Shown here one piece after another: positions 47,270-56,117 of a stretch of DNA of 64,000 nucleotides. A model generated the notes under the pieces. It saw only the letters and a program-made list of their open reading frames with translations. It did no database searches and was not told where the DNA came from. Position numbers and translations under genes: made by a program. Position 1 is the stretch's first letter. Every line of letters begins with the position of its first letter. Origin of the DNA: Paenibacillus assamensis DSM 18201 (GTDB taxonomy: Bacteria > Bacillota > Bacilli > Paenibacillales > Paenibacillaceae); assembly GCF_000422445.1 (NCBI RefSeq), contig NZ_KE383837.1:124001-188000 (forward strand), given 5' to 3'.

Positions 47270-47570
47270 TGCCTCACCTCCCCGTTGGTTACTCCAAGCA
47301 CTGCTTGGGACAGGTTTCATTTGTTTTTGTTACAGTTTCAATTGATTCATACTCATGGATCGACCGGCACCCCTAAGATGTCGGCAAAATTGCATGCATT
47401 CGCACACACGATCATCACCCCTACATAGTGACAATCGGAACTATGACATTGGCGAAATGAATCAGCTAAAATCAACTTCTGGAAGGGGAAATTGATTTCG
47501 TGAAAATAAAGATACATGTTCATTTTATTATTCAGGAAAAGATATTGTCAAGCAAAGCTCAACTTCTCTT
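47270..47570 (-). promoter_or_regulatory. Long rny leader region
   Basis: This 301-base stretch between recX and rny contains the candidate rny promoter at its far end (47522-47551), which implies an untranslated leader of about 240 bases. I see no named riboswitch in it. Confidence 0.35.
47522..47551 (-). promoter_or_regulatory. Candidate rny promoter
   Basis: On the minus strand, TTGACA (47551-47546) and TAAAAT (47527-47522) are 18 bases apart. The -35 is perfect, immediately downstream of the recX stop. Confidence 0.55.
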
Positions 47571-48239
47571 TTACCAAGTCTCTTCACCTTGATCGTTTCT
47601 GACTGACTCATCAGCCACCTGTTGAGCTGCCTTACGCGACATTTCGCTTGAAAAACCTCTTCTTGCTAAGTAGGCTGCAACTTTATTCTTACGAATATAC
47701 GTTTCACCACGCGTTTGACGCCACTTCTTTGCAGCGGCTCCGACTGCACTTTCCCATTCCTGCTCAGGATCAATAGACTCGATGGCTGTGCGAATATGAT
47801 TCTCATGCACGCCTTTTTGCTTTAGCTCCTGTCGAATCCAGCGACTACCTTTGCTATGTCGAGTAATTCGCTGCTCTGCCCACTGCTCCGCATATGCAGC
47901 ATCATCTACAAGCCATTCACGCTCCAATCGGTCCAATACGATTGGAATCGTTTCATCATCGTATTCTTTTTGCTGCAAATACTTAGCCATTTCCATTCGT
48001 GTACGAGGCTTGCGCTGTAAATAGGTCAACGCCTGTATATAGCCTTTGTGCTGCTCATCCGCCCGTATGATCTCCTCTAGAAAGGAAATGGACACCTCTG
48101 AGCCTTTCGTAAGGCGATACTTCACCATCGTATCTTCATGCACATTAATTGGCGCAGCATGCTCAAAAAAAATGACGTAGCGATTGCGCTGTTTTTCATC
48201 TAGCTGAACTTTTACTATTATCGTCTCATCTTGCTGCAT
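47571..48239 (-). CDS. recX: RecA regulator RecX
   Basis: The 222-residue protein has the RecX three-helix repeats: KPRTRMEMAKYLQQKEYDDE, WLVDDAAYAEQWAEQRI, then SRWIRQELKQKGV and KVAAYLARRGFS. It binds RecA filaments and tunes recombination. GAGGGGG precedes the ATG. It follows recA by about 130 bases with a hairpin in between. In B. subtilis recX is elsewhere on the chromosome. Confidence 0.93.
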   Translation of the reverse strand: MQQDETIIVKVQLDEKQRNRYVIFFEHAAPINVHEDTMVKYRLTKGSEVSISFLEEIIRADEQHKGYIQALTYLQRKPRTRMEMAKYLQQKEYDDETIPIVLDRLEREWLVDDAAYAEQWAEQRITRHSKGSRWIRQELKQKGVHENHIRTAIESIDPEQEWESAVGAAAKKWRQTRGETYIRKNKVAAYLARRGFSSEMSRKAAQQVADESVRNDQGEETW

Positions 48240-48321
48240 CTATATCCCCCTCATCGGCTATTTTGTGACCTACCGCAATAAGGAAGGCGCTTCTCATACA
48301 AATAACGCGGCAACTACAACA

Positions 48322-48358
48322 AAGACAAGCACCTCTACCGTCTGGTAAGGTGCTTGTC
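48322..48358 (-). terminator. Terminator between recA and recX
   Basis: On the minus strand, GACAAGCACCT and AGGTGCTTGTC pair perfectly, followed by TTTGTTG. It begins 10 bases after the recA stop. Partial read-through could supply low recX expression. Confidence 0.85.
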
Positions 48359-48368
48359 CATCATCCAA

Positions 48369-49427
48369 TTATTCAGCATCAAGCGCCAACAATTCTTCTT
48401 CATCCTCATCAGTTTCGTCCTGAGAAGATGGAGGAATAACCGTAGTTAAGTTGCTAGCCTCACGAATAAGGTTCTCGATCTTGACTGACATCTCCACATT
48501 CTCTTTCAAGAATTGCTTCGCATTTTCGCGACCTTGACCTAGACGTTCGCCCTCATAGGAATACCAAGCACCACTCTTTTGAACGATGTCCATCTCAGTT
48601 CCAATATCGACGATGCTGCCTTCTCTGGAAATTCCTTCACCGTACATAATATCGATATCCGCTTGCTTGAATGGAGGAGCTACTTTGTTCTTCACAACCT
48701 TGATTCGTGTACGGTTACCAACCATATCGTTACCTTGCTTGATCGTCTCGACGCGACGAACATCTAAACGTACGGAAGAATAGAACTTCAATGCACGACC
48801 ACCCGGAGTTGTCTCAGGATTACCGAACATAACGCCAACCTTCTCACGCAACTGGTTAATGAAGATAGCAATCGTCTTCGACTTGCTAATCGCACCAGAA
48901 AGCTTACGAAGAGCTTGAGACATAAGACGAGCTTGAAGACCAACGTGGGAATCACCCATGTCACCCTCGATCTCAGCCTTAGGAACAAGTGCCGCAACAG
49001 AGTCGATAACGATAATATCAACAGCGCCACTGCGAACAAGCGCTTCCGCGATCTCTAGAGCCTGCTCCCCTGTATCCGGCTGGGACAGAAGCAGTTCATC
49101 AATATTAACACCGAGCTTATTAGCATAGGACGGGTCAAGCGCATGCTCCGCATCGATAAACGCAGCTTGTCCGCCAGTCTTCTGCACTTCAGCAATCGCG
49201 TGCAATGCAACAGTCGTCTTACCTGAAGATTCCGGTCCGTACACTTCAACAATACGCCCACGAGGAAGTCCACCTGTGCCGAGCGCTATATCCAACGCTA
49301 AAGATCCACTTGGTACAATCTCAACCTGCATATGGTTGGATTCGCCCAACTTCATGATGGAACCTTTACCGAATTGCTTTTCTATTTGACGTAATGCCAT
49401 CTCTAATGCTGCTTTGCGATCTGACAC
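48369..49427 (-). CDS. recA: Recombinase RecA
   Basis: The 352-residue ATPase performs strand exchange and activates LexA cleavage. Walker [10 protein letters not shown] is near residues 64-72; [18 protein letters not shown] and [22 protein letters not shown] (loop 2) follow. The start is a GTG at 49427 ([20 protein letters not shown]) with AAGGA 9 bases upstream; the ATG 21 bases earlier is not supported. A LexA-type site lies above the promoter. Confidence 0.98.
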   Translation of the reverse strand: MSDRKAALEMALRQIEKQFGKGSIMKLGESNHMQVEIVPSGSLALDIALGTGGLPRGRIVEVYGPESSGKTTVALHAIAEVQKTGGQAAFIDAEHALDPSYANKLGVNIDELLLSQPDTGEQALEIAEALVRSGAVDIIVIDSVAALVPKAEIEGDMGDSHVGLQARLMSQALRKLSGAISKSKTIAIFINQLREKVGVMFGNPETTPGGRALKFYSSVRLDVRRVETIKQGNDMVGNRTRIKVVKNKVAPPFKQADIDIMYGEGISREGSIVDIGTEMDIVQKSGAWYSYEGERLGQGRENAKQFLKENVEMSVKIENLIREASNLTTVIPPSSQDETDEDEEELLALDAE

Positions 49428-49459
49428 ACACTCACATCCTTCATTCATTTTGTACTCTT

Positions 49460-49511
49460 ATCATACCTTTTTTCGAGACGATGCACAAGCATTTTTTCGA
49501 ACATACATTCG
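49460..49511 (-). promoter_or_regulatory. recA promoter and LexA (SOS) box
   Basis: On the minus strand, TTGTGC (49488-49483) and TATGAT (49465-49460) are 17 bases apart. Upstream, CGAATGTATGTTCG (49511-49498) differs at one position from the Bacillus LexA consensus CGAACRNRYGTTCG. The rest of the stretch 49428-49765 contains only the cinA terminator. Confidence 0.8.
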
Positions 49512-49596
49512 TTTTTTTCTACCCACCCCTTCCAACTTCAACCATATAATCTACAGTCAATTAGACTATTAAAATTGCGCGAAAGCGTCAATATAC

Positions 49597-49637
49597 AAAA
49601 AACCGCAACGCACCAACAAACCTGGCACATTGCGGTT
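49597..49637 (-). terminator. Terminator of cinA
   Basis: On the minus strand, AACCGCAA pairs with TTGCGGTT, with an inner GTGCCA/TGGTGC stem, followed by six T residues. Confidence 0.85.
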
Positions 49638-49765
49638 CCTCCGCTTTTTGAACGTATAGCTATTATACGATCACTTAGAGCGAATAACAAGCGGTACATC
49701 GCCCCAACTACCACACGCATACAACACACGCCTAGCCGCGAGATAGATGGCTTTTAATCAATATC

Positions 49766-51016
49766 CTACTGCTTTAACATTTTCCACAATCGATGCAATA
49801 CTGTTTTAACAGCACGGACTCGAACCATCTCTCGATTACCATTTATTTTTAAAAGTTCAACTACCGTGTTCTTATTACGTTCAGCAATGCCTATATATAC
49901 GAGCCCTACAGGCTTCCCTTCGGATTCGGTTGGCCCTGCAACGCCTGTAATCGAAATGGCCATGTCCGCGTTCGTACGCTCCAGCACACCCTCAGCCATC
50001 AACGCTGCGGTTTGTTCACTAATGGCACCTGGAGCACCCTCACCTTCCAATACGTTCATTGGAATACCTAACAGTTGATGCTTCATCTCGTTCGTATAGG
50101 TGACAACTCCACCGAGGTACATCGCGCTTACCCCAGAAACAGATGTAACCGTTTCAGCAAACAATCCACCTGTACAGCTCTCAGCCGATGCCAACGTTAA
50201 TCCACGCGCAGTCATCAAATCTACAACAATACTCTCAAGAGGCAAATCCGCAACTGCATAAATATAGGATTCCAACCGTGATCGTATAAGCGACTCTAAC
50301 TGATCCAATTTACGATTAGCCTCATCTTGCGAATCACTTTTCGTCGCTAATCGAATCAACACTTCGCCTTCCTTTGCATAAGGAGCAATCGTAGGATCTG
50401 TCTGTCCAGCTATCAAATCTTTCAATTGCTCTTCTAAGTTTGATTCACCAATACCAGCAAATTTCAACATACGGGTGTACAATGCTTGCTCATCCTGAAG
50501 CACGTGCTGCTTCAGCCACGGAACCGCAACATTTAGAAACATAGGCTTCATTTCTTTTGGCGGTCCAGGCAGAAGCAAATACACAGTACCATCAGCAATA
50601 ACTGCGTTGCCAATCGCAAGACCTGCCTCATTGTCCAGTGGGAATGCCCCTTCAATTGAATCTGCCTGACGCTTGTTACTCTCGACCATATGAATACCGC
50701 GCTCACGGAACATATTCTCAATTTTTTCTAAACCCGGTCTGTGAGTGCTTATATCTCGTCCTAGCAGCTCCGCTACAACTTCCTTCGTTATATCATCCAT
50801 GGTTGGCCCAAGCCCACCTGTTAAAATAACGATATCCGCCCGTTTTCGTGCCGTATCAACGACTTCTTTCATGCGATGTGGATTATCTCCCACAACCGTC
50901 TGGTAATACACATCTATACCCAACAGGGCAAGCTGCTGCGATAAAAACTGTGCATTCGTATTTACGATCTGACCGAGCAGCAATTCCGTTCCTACGGCTA
51001 TCATCTCCGCTTTCAT
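49766..51016 (-). CDS. cinA: CinA, competence/damage-inducible protein
   Basis: The 416-residue protein fuses an N-terminal MoaB-like domain (EMIAVGTELLLGQIVNTNAQ, ILTGGLGPTMDDITKEVVAE, LPGPPKEMKPMF) with a C-terminal nicotinamide-nucleotide deamidase domain (ESCTGGLFAETVTSVSG, SITGVAGPTESEGKPVGLVYIG). It cleans pyridine nucleotides and is linked to competence. The cinA-recA order is conserved in Bacillota. Here a terminator and a separate recA promoter divide them. Confidence 0.95.
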   Translation of the reverse strand: MKAEMIAVGTELLLGQIVNTNAQFLSQQLALLGIDVYYQTVVGDNPHRMKEVVDTARKRADIVILTGGLGPTMDDITKEVVAELLGRDISTHRPGLEKIENMFRERGIHMVESNKRQADSIEGAFPLDNEAGLAIGNAVIADGTVYLLLPGPPKEMKPMFLNVAVPWLKQHVLQDEQALYTRMLKFAGIGESNLEEQLKDLIAGQTDPTIAPYAKEGEVLIRLATKSDSQDEANRKLDQLESLIRSRLESYIYAVADLPLESIVVDLMTARGLTLASAESCTGGLFAETVTSVSGVSAMYLGGVVTYTNEMKHQLLGIPMNVLEGEGAPGAISEQTAALMAEGVLERTNADMAISITGVAGPTESEGKPVGLVYIGIAERNKNTVVELLKINGNREMVRVRAVKTVLHRLWKMLKQ

Positions 51017-51074
51017 CTTACGCCCACCACCATCATTTTATAGGTACGAACCTTGTATTTATCCCACATATATC

Positions 51075-51120
51075 AAAGGCAGCAGGCTGCCCAAAATATA
51101 CTGAGCTTATGCCTGCTGCC
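51075..51120 (-). terminator. Terminator of pgsA
   Basis: On the minus strand, GGCAGCAGG pairs with CCTGCTGCC around a long loop, followed by TTTGATAT. It lies 13 bases past the pgsA stop. Confidence 0.75.
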
Positions 51121-51132
51121 AATCTTTCAGTG

Positions 51133-51711
51133 CTAAGAGAGACGCAGCACTTTTTTATTCTTTACAAAATAGTCAATTCCTGAATAGACCGTAATCAGCG
51201 CTGCTGCCCATGTTGCAATCACATCAAACGGGAAGCCAATAAACGCAAACGGGAAGTTGTTCAACAACATCGCAATGATAGCTGTAATTTGGATAGCCGT
51301 CTTCCATTTGCCCCACTTACTCGCAGCAACAACACTGCCTTCAAGCAAAGCAACTTGACGCAAGCCAGTTACAGCAAATTCACGACTAATGATAACAACA
51401 GCAATCCACGCATCACATTTACCCATTTCCACAAGTGAGATTAGAACAGCTGCAACAAGCAGCTTATCAGCCAGTGGATCAAGCAGTTTGCCTAGGTTGG
51501 TTACCATTTTGCGCTTGCGCGCTATGTATCCATCCAAACCATCCGTGCTCGCAGCAATAATGAAAATGAGCGCAGCAATTATTTGGTTGTACGTAATATA
51601 AAATTCGTTTATGCGGATCGGCGGGAAATAATCAACGTTCACCAGTAAAAAGAACATCATGATTGGAACGAGAAAAATACGCGCCAATGTAATCTTGTTA
51701 GCCAGATTCAA
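51133..51711 (-). CDS. pgsA: CDP-diacylglycerol-glycerol-3-phosphate 3-phosphatidyltransferase
   Basis: The 192-residue membrane enzyme makes phosphatidylglycerol phosphate. The CDP-alcohol phosphotransferase motif is seen as STDGLDGYIARKRKMVTNLGKLLDPLADKLL, which holds the four Asp of DG-AR-G-D-D. It has about five helices. The start is TTG with GGGGAGG 8 bases upstream. This start directly follows the stop codon of a 28-codon frame, so translation is probably coupled. Confidence 0.95.
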   Translation of the reverse strand: MNLANKITLARIFLVPIMMFFLLVNVDYFPPIRINEFYITYNQIIAALIFIIAASTDGLDGYIARKRKMVTNLGKLLDPLADKLLVAAVLISLVEMGKCDAWIAVVIISREFAVTGLRQVALLEGSVVAASKWGKWKTAIQITAIIAMLLNNFPFAFIGFPFDVIATWAAALITVYSGIDYFVKNKKVLRLS

Positions 51712-51798
51712 CTAAACACCCTCCCCGGCCAAGTAAAGCTCATGTGCATGTGTAATGACCGATTGTTTCAATGCCATGATTGTATGCTTGTCTGACAT
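51712..51798 (-). CDS. Possible 28-residue peptide coupled to pgsA
   Basis: A short frame (MSDKHTIMALKQSVITHAHE, then LYLAGEGV) starts with ATG 8 bases after GGGAG and ends in TAG that abuts the pgsA TTG start. It contains the pgsA ribosome site in its last codons. It could be a small protein or a leader peptide that controls pgsA translation. An in-frame ATG at 51813 is also possible. No homolog is known to me. Confidence 0.5.
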   Translation of the reverse strand: MSDKHTIMALKQSVITHAHELYLAGEGV

Positions 51799-51859
51799 AA
51801 ATGCATCTCCCATTATGGTAATACAATTCAAACATACCTCTATTTGAATCGTAATATAC

Positions 51860-51916
51860 CTCTGTAATTATTAAGTTTTCTTAATAAGTATAATACAGAG
51901 CAAATGATATAGTCAA
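51860..51916 (-). promoter_or_regulatory. Promoter with overlapping hairpin upstream of pgsA
   Basis: On the minus strand, TTGACT (51916-51911) and TTATAC (51893-51888) are 17 bases apart. A long imperfect inverted repeat at 51860-51900 (CTCTGTA/TTACAGAG outside, CTTATTAAG/CTTAATAA inside, AAAA loop) covers the -10 and the start of the transcript. It may be an operator or a 5' hairpin. The gap 51799-52002 holds nothing else definite. Confidence 0.5.
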
Positions 51917-52002
51917 AATGCAAAACAAGCATGCTTCCTCTTCATGGCCACTATCTCAAAAATGATATAATAAATATACCTAAGAAATAAATCTATGGAG
52001 TG

Positions 52003-52491
52003 CTAGCGATAGTTAGTAAATTGCAAATCCAATGGTAAATTTGCTTCACGCAGCAATTTCATAACAGCTTGAAGATCATCCTTATTTTTTCCTGTTACCC
52101 GTAATTGATCACCTTGAATCTGGCTTTTTACCTTAAGCTTCGAATCACGGATTAGTACATTAATCTTTTTAGACACATCTTGTTCAATTCCTTGTTTTAA
52201 ACGAACACGCTGACGTACTGTACCACCTGAAGCTGGTTCAACTTTGCCGAAATCCATGTTTTTAATAGATACTCCACGCTTAATTAGCTTGGATTCTAAA
52301 ATATCAATCAAACTTTTTAACTTATAATCATCATCTGATACAAGTACGAGTTCCTCTTTTTCTAAAGTCATCGCACTTTTACTGCCTTTAAAATCAAATC
52401 GAGTGGCAATTTCTCGTTCAGCCTGCGTAATGGCGTTGTTTACTTCTTGCAAATCCGTCTTACTTACAATATCAAATGAATAATCAGCCAT
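52003..52491 (-). CDS. YajQ-family nucleotide-binding protein
   Basis: The 162-residue protein matches YajQ/DUF520: [43 protein letters not shown] and [24 protein letters not shown]. Some members bind cyclic di-GMP or RNA; the role in Bacillota is not settled. AAGGAGG precedes the ATG. It sits between rodZ and pgsA, where B. subtilis has no such gene. Confidence 0.93.
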   Translation of the reverse strand: MADYSFDIVSKTDLQEVNNAITQAEREIATRFDFKGSKSAMTLEKEELVLVSDDDYKLKSLIDILESKLIKRGVSIKNMDFGKVEPASGGTVRQRVRLKQGIEQDVSKKINVLIRDSKLKVKSQIQGDQLRVTGKNKDDLQAVMKLLREANLPLDLQFTNYR

Positions 52492-52537
52492 ATGTATGCC
52501 TCCTTAACTTTCATTTCTTTATCTATAACAACACAAG

Positions 52538-52577
52538 GGCATCCCTCTGCGCGCAATTGCGTGTTAGGAATGCCCCG
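52538..52577 (-). terminator. Terminator-like hairpin below the small membrane protein gene
   Basis: On the minus strand, GGGGCATTCC and GGGATGCCC pair, with an inner CGC/GCG stem; the following TTGTGTTG is only weakly T-rich. It lies 25 bases past the stop of the gene at 52602. Confidence 0.6.
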
Positions 52578-52601
52578 GTGCTTTCATCCGATTGTACGGC
52601 G

Positions 52602-52766
52602 TTAATATCGGGCACGAGAAGGTGCTCGGAACATGTCCAATATGCCTAGAAGAACATGCGCTAGACCGAACCCCATAATCCCGTACCCCCATGCACTAGG
52701 CGTCAAATAATACCCTAACAAGCTGACGACAACACCAATAGCTGCTACAATCCAACTAACCGCCAT
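52602..52766 (-). CDS. Small two-helix membrane protein
   Basis: The 54-residue protein has two hydrophobic segments (about 2-20 and 27-46, SAWGYGIMGFGLAHVLLGIL) and ends FRAPSRARY. GAGGTG lies 7-8 bases before the ATG at 52766; an ATG 21 bases upstream lacks a site. It lies between rodZ and yajQ on the same strand. The family is not recognised. Confidence 0.65.
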   Translation of the reverse strand: MAVSWIVAAIGVVVSLLGYYLTPSAWGYGIMGFGLAHVLLGILDMFRAPSRARY

Positions 52767-52900
52767 AATTGACACCTCACTGTTCATGAGAATACTCGCC
52801 GCAGTTCTATTCTTTCCGAAGCCACATCAAATATGCTTCAAAACGGAACATAAAATGACGATTCATCTATTCAGTAAGAAATCAGCAGTTCGTCATAAAG

Positions 52901-53839
52901 CTATCGTGTCTCGTTGGCTGTCCCTGTATTGTTGGTCCCTGCCTGTTCTTGAAGTTGCTTAGCTTCCTCCTCAGATACTACTCTAACCCGTATCGTCTTC
53001 GAACTCGTTTTATCACCGTCATCAAGAACTTGACCATTCACAATAATTTCAATAAGGTCAGCTCGTCCCGTACGAATATTAACACCTTGCTCTGTCATAT
53101 CAACAACTTCTGACTTACCATTTTCAAGCGTATTCCAGAATAGTTTCTTACCATTCTCATCTCGTTCAGTCACGCCAAGCCAACTATCTCCGCCCACACC
53201 CTTAATTTCAACCTTTAATGGCTGTTCACTAGGTGCTGCTACGACGTACGTATTCATACGTGAAGTTGAACTTTCCTGAACAATCAGCGGCTCTTGCGAC
53301 TGCTCTGGTTCAGTTACAGGTTCTTGTTCAGTTGGTGGTGTCGGCTCTGTAGCGCCACCGCTTCCATTTTCTGCATCTCCTGTATTTTCTTCAGGCTTCT
53401 TAAACTCGTCTGTAACATTGGTATTATCGATGTTTTTCGATTCATCGCCTTTGGAAGCCTGATTCGCAACAATATAGAGAATTACCAGTATTAATATGAC
53501 AAATGACCACATTAATAGTGTTGTTGCCCATTTTCCAAAACCTTCACTATGTTGTACTTTTCGCTTATTTCGAATCATCGGCTCGACAGGCTGCTCCTGC
53601 TCTTCCACCGGCATTGTATTTCGATAATATTGTAAAATTTCATCCGGGTTCAATCCGACCGTTTCTGCATATGTCTTTACAAACGCCCGTACATAAAACG
53701 AACCTGGAAGAACCTTATAGTCTCCCTCTTCGATTGCTTCCAAATATCGTCTGCGAATCTTTGTTGCTTCTTGTACGTCATCTAAAGATAATCCTTTTTC
53801 GAGTCGAGCTTTTTTAAGCATTTGCCCAAGTTCTGACAC
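52901..53839 (-). CDS. rodZ: RodZ-like cell-shape protein
   Basis: The 312-residue protein has an N-terminal HTH_25 domain (GQMLKKARLEKGLSLDDVQE, LPGSFYVRAFVKTYAETVGL), a helix at about 108-126, a Pro/Glu-rich spacer and a C-terminal DUF4115 domain (LKVEIKGVGGDSWLGVTER). RodZ links MreB to the envelope. The start is GTG with GGAGGTG upstream. In B. subtilis, ymfM/rodZ is also next to ymfK and pgsA. Confidence 0.93.
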   Translation of the reverse strand: MSELGQMLKKARLEKGLSLDDVQEATKIRRRYLEAIEEGDYKVLPGSFYVRAFVKTYAETVGLNPDEILQYYRNTMPVEEQEQPVEPMIRNKRKVQHSEGFGKWATTLLMWSFVILILVILYIVANQASKGDESKNIDNTNVTDEFKKPEENTGDAENGSGGATEPTPPTEQEPVTEPEQSQEPLIVQESSTSRMNTYVVAAPSEQPLKVEIKGVGGDSWLGVTERDENGKKLFWNTLENGKSEVVDMTEQGVNIRTGRADLIEIIVNGQVLDDGDKTSSKTIRVRVVSEEEAKQLQEQAGTNNTGTANETR

Positions 53840-53895
53840 ATTCTCACCTCCTACATCTAATAATATCCGAGCTTGTTATGATTCCTATTTATATA

Positions 53896-54660
53896 TTATA
53901 AATCGTTATAATTCAGCGTAAACGTTTCATACGTAATTTCTTCTTCAGGTGTGTTGCGTAGCTCAATAATATAATCAAAAAGATCATAGTCATAATGCGT
54001 CTCCCGAACAAAAATATCGGGATGTTCGATTACTTTCGTCGAAGGCATATTCATAACTTCTTGCAGAAGTAATTCATGCTTCTCATTGGAACGAATCGTA
54101 GACACGATTCCGTCGATAATGAATATATTATTCGGCTGACTTTCCTCTTCAGACATTTGGCTGCGCACAGTTTGCCTAAGCAATGTGGACGACACAAATG
54201 TCCAACGCTTCATCGCACATACACTGCCAGCTATGATGGATTCCGTCTTACCCACACGCGGCATTCCACGCAATCCTATAACCTGATGACCATCTCGTTT
54301 GAAGATTTCACCAAGAAAATCGACAAGCAATCCTAGCTCATCACGCGTAAATCGAAATGTCTTACGATCATCGCAATCCCGTTCAATATAGCGGCCATGA
54401 CGAACAGCCAAAATATCAACTAACTTAGGCTGTCGAAGTGCAGTAATGGTGATATTGTCTACTTTCTTCATCATTTGTCCCATAAGCTGAATCTTCTCAT
54501 CGTCATCCGTCTGGAGCAGCATTCCTCTTGTCTTGCCTTCAACGCCATTTATCGTCAATATATTGACTTCCAACATCCCGAGCAAGGAGGCTATATCACC
54601 TAATAAACCGGGACGATTTTTATGTATTTTATACTCCATATACCACTGCTTATACTCCAT
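53896..54660 (-). CDS. ymfK: YmfK/DUF3388 family protein
   Basis: The 254-residue protein has an ACT-like N-terminal part (YKIHKNRPGLLGDIASLLGML, EGKTRGMLLQTDD) and a second part with a P-loop-like GLRGMPRVGKTES and IFIIDGIVST. It matches B. subtilis YmfK by position and form. Its function is unknown; the layout suggests a ligand-sensing NTP-binding protein. The ATG at 54660 is chosen, with a modest GGGG site; the frame runs 11 codons further. Confidence 0.85.
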   Translation of the reverse strand: MEYKQWYMEYKIHKNRPGLLGDIASLLGMLEVNILTINGVEGKTRGMLLQTDDDEKIQLMGQMMKKVDNITITALRQPKLVDILAVRHGRYIERDCDDRKTFRFTRDELGLLVDFLGEIFKRDGHQVIGLRGMPRVGKTESIIAGSVCAMKRWTFVSSTLLRQTVRSQMSEEESQPNNIFIIDGIVSTIRSNEKHELLLQEVMNMPSTKVIEHPDIFVRETHYDYDLFDYIIELRNTPEEEITYETFTLNYNDL

Positions 54661-54831
54661 AACACAACCCCATTCTGCGTTATCCGCTTCCATTCTACAA
54701 TAATTGAGACATAAATACCACAGACCTTGTCGAAAATTAACGAAAATTATAATTTATAGATGAAATATTACTCTTCAAGGTAGAATGACCTTATTATAAC
54801 AGATTGTGAGCACGTATTCATGGGGCAGTGG

Positions 54832-54872
54832 AAAAAGAGCGGCCAGATAGCTTTTTTCGCTTCTGTCCGCTC
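54832..54872 (-). terminator. Terminator of ymfJ
   Basis: On the minus strand, GAGCGGACAGAAGC pairs with GCTATCTGGCCGCTC around GAAAAAA and is followed by TTTTTCC. It ends the ymfJ-side transcripts before ymfK. Confidence 0.9.
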
Positions 54873-54879
54873 AGTTGTG

Positions 54880-55134
54880 TCATTGATTGTGCTGAGCAAG
54901 CTTGACCATTAGACGGGCTATCGTCTTTCTTTCTTGCTCATCTCCTACGTCCCATAGTTCTTTGATCGCACGTTCTTGTTCATTCTGAGGATCGACTTTT
55001 TCATCCAAGAAGGAGCCAATCTCATAAGCGAGTTTAGAAATGGTATCCTCACTGAGACCTACTTTCTTCGCCTGCTGAACACGCTCACCAAGAAATTTCT
55101 TCCACGATTCGAAGTTTTCTAATACAGATGACAT
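54880..55134 (-). CDS. ymfJ: YmfJ/DUF3243 family protein
   Basis: The 84-residue helical protein has NFESWKKFLGERVQQAKKVG and IGSFLDEKVDPQNEQERAIKELW, as in DUF3243 proteins of spore formers. AGGAGG lies 8 bases before the ATG at 55134; the longer frame to 55269 is spurious. It keeps the ymfI-ymfJ-ymfK order. The function is unknown. Confidence 0.9.
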   Translation of the reverse strand: MSSVLENFESWKKFLGERVQQAKKVGLSEDTISKLAYEIGSFLDEKVDPQNEQERAIKELWDVGDEQERKTIARLMVKLAQHNQ

Positions 55135-55279
55135 ATTGTATACCTCCTGACCTGCAATGAAATCAATGGGGAAAACATTGTGCATTTGTAATATGTGCGA
55201 ACCCCGAGATCTTATGCATGTCATGAAGATTCCTTGTCTTAAATCCGAAGCAGTGATTGACACCATCAAGTCCTAACGA

Positions 55280-56029
55280 TTACGTAAGCCAGCCACCATT
55301 TGGACTAATAATCTGCCCATTAATATAGGCGGACTCAGGCAAGGAAAGAAAATAAATCAATGAAGCAATTTCCTGTGGCGTACCTAAACGGCCGGCAGGG
55401 ATCTCGGTCTCAAGCGCAGCCTTATCCTCTGTCGCTAAGTGAGATAGCATGTCTGTCTGAACAGCTCCAGGAGCAACCGCATTGACCGTAATACCCGACG
55501 GGGCAAGCTCCTTAGCAAGTCCTTTTGTAAAAGCGTTAACACCGCCCTTGGCTGTTGAATACAGCACCTCACAAGATGCACCTGTCACTCCCCATATCGA
55601 GGACACGTTAATAATACGTCCATACTGCTGACGAATCATATGCGGCACAAAAAGCTGTGTACATCTGAACGGACCTTTGAGATTGACGGACATGCAGTCC
55701 TCCCATTCTTCATCTGTCACATCCGTAAAAAGACCATATGTGGAACTGCCCGCATTATTAACAAGTATGTCCGGTGCAAAACCATGTATATCTAGCTGCT
55801 CTTTCATCCGCATCAGCTGTTCTCTGCTACGAATATCTGCTGCAACCGTCAAAACTTCACTGCCTCTTGCCATACAACGACGTGCCACTTCATTTGCAGC
55901 CTCATGAGCCTGATGATAGTGTATTGCGATACGTGCTCCCTCTGCCGCGAAACGTTCAGCAGTAGCAGCCCCTATTCCTCTACTCCCACCTGTTATTAGA
56001 ACGGTCGTCTCTGATAAAGCCTTCATCAT
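55280..56029 (-). CDS. ymfI: SDR-family oxidoreductase (YmfI, FabG-like)
   Basis: The 249-residue short-chain dehydrogenase has GGSRGIGAATAERF, NNAGSSTYG, a catalytic Ser in NVSSIWG and YSTAKGG (Tyr and Lys), and ends NGQIISPNGGWLT. It resembles 3-oxoacyl-ACP reductases, but is annotated as YmfI in B. subtilis with no confirmed substrate. AAGGAGA precedes ATGATG. Confidence 0.9.
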   Translation of the reverse strand: MMKALSETTVLITGGSRGIGAATAERFAAEGARIAIHYHQAHEAANEVARRCMARGSEVLTVAADIRSREQLMRMKEQLDIHGFAPDILVNNAGSSTYGLFTDVTDEEWEDCMSVNLKGPFRCTQLFVPHMIRQQYGRIINVSSIWGVTGASCEVLYSTAKGGVNAFTKGLAKELAPSGITVNAVAPGAVQTDMLSHLATEDKAALETEIPAGRLGTPQEIASLIYFLSLPESAYINGQIISPNGGWLT

Positions 56030-56062
56030 CCAGTTCTCCTTCTCCCTATATCCACATACATA

Positions 56063-56092
56063 AGGCGTACTCCCGCATAGGTGAAGTACGCC
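56063..56092 (-). terminator. Hairpin between ymfH and ymfI
   Basis: GGCGTACTTC and its near complement GGAGTACGCC pair around a CCTATGC loop. The following bases are only weakly T-rich. It may be a partial terminator for ymfFH. Confidence 0.55.
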
Positions 56093-56117
56093 CAGATGTT
56101 ATGTCGCTGTTGCCGAA

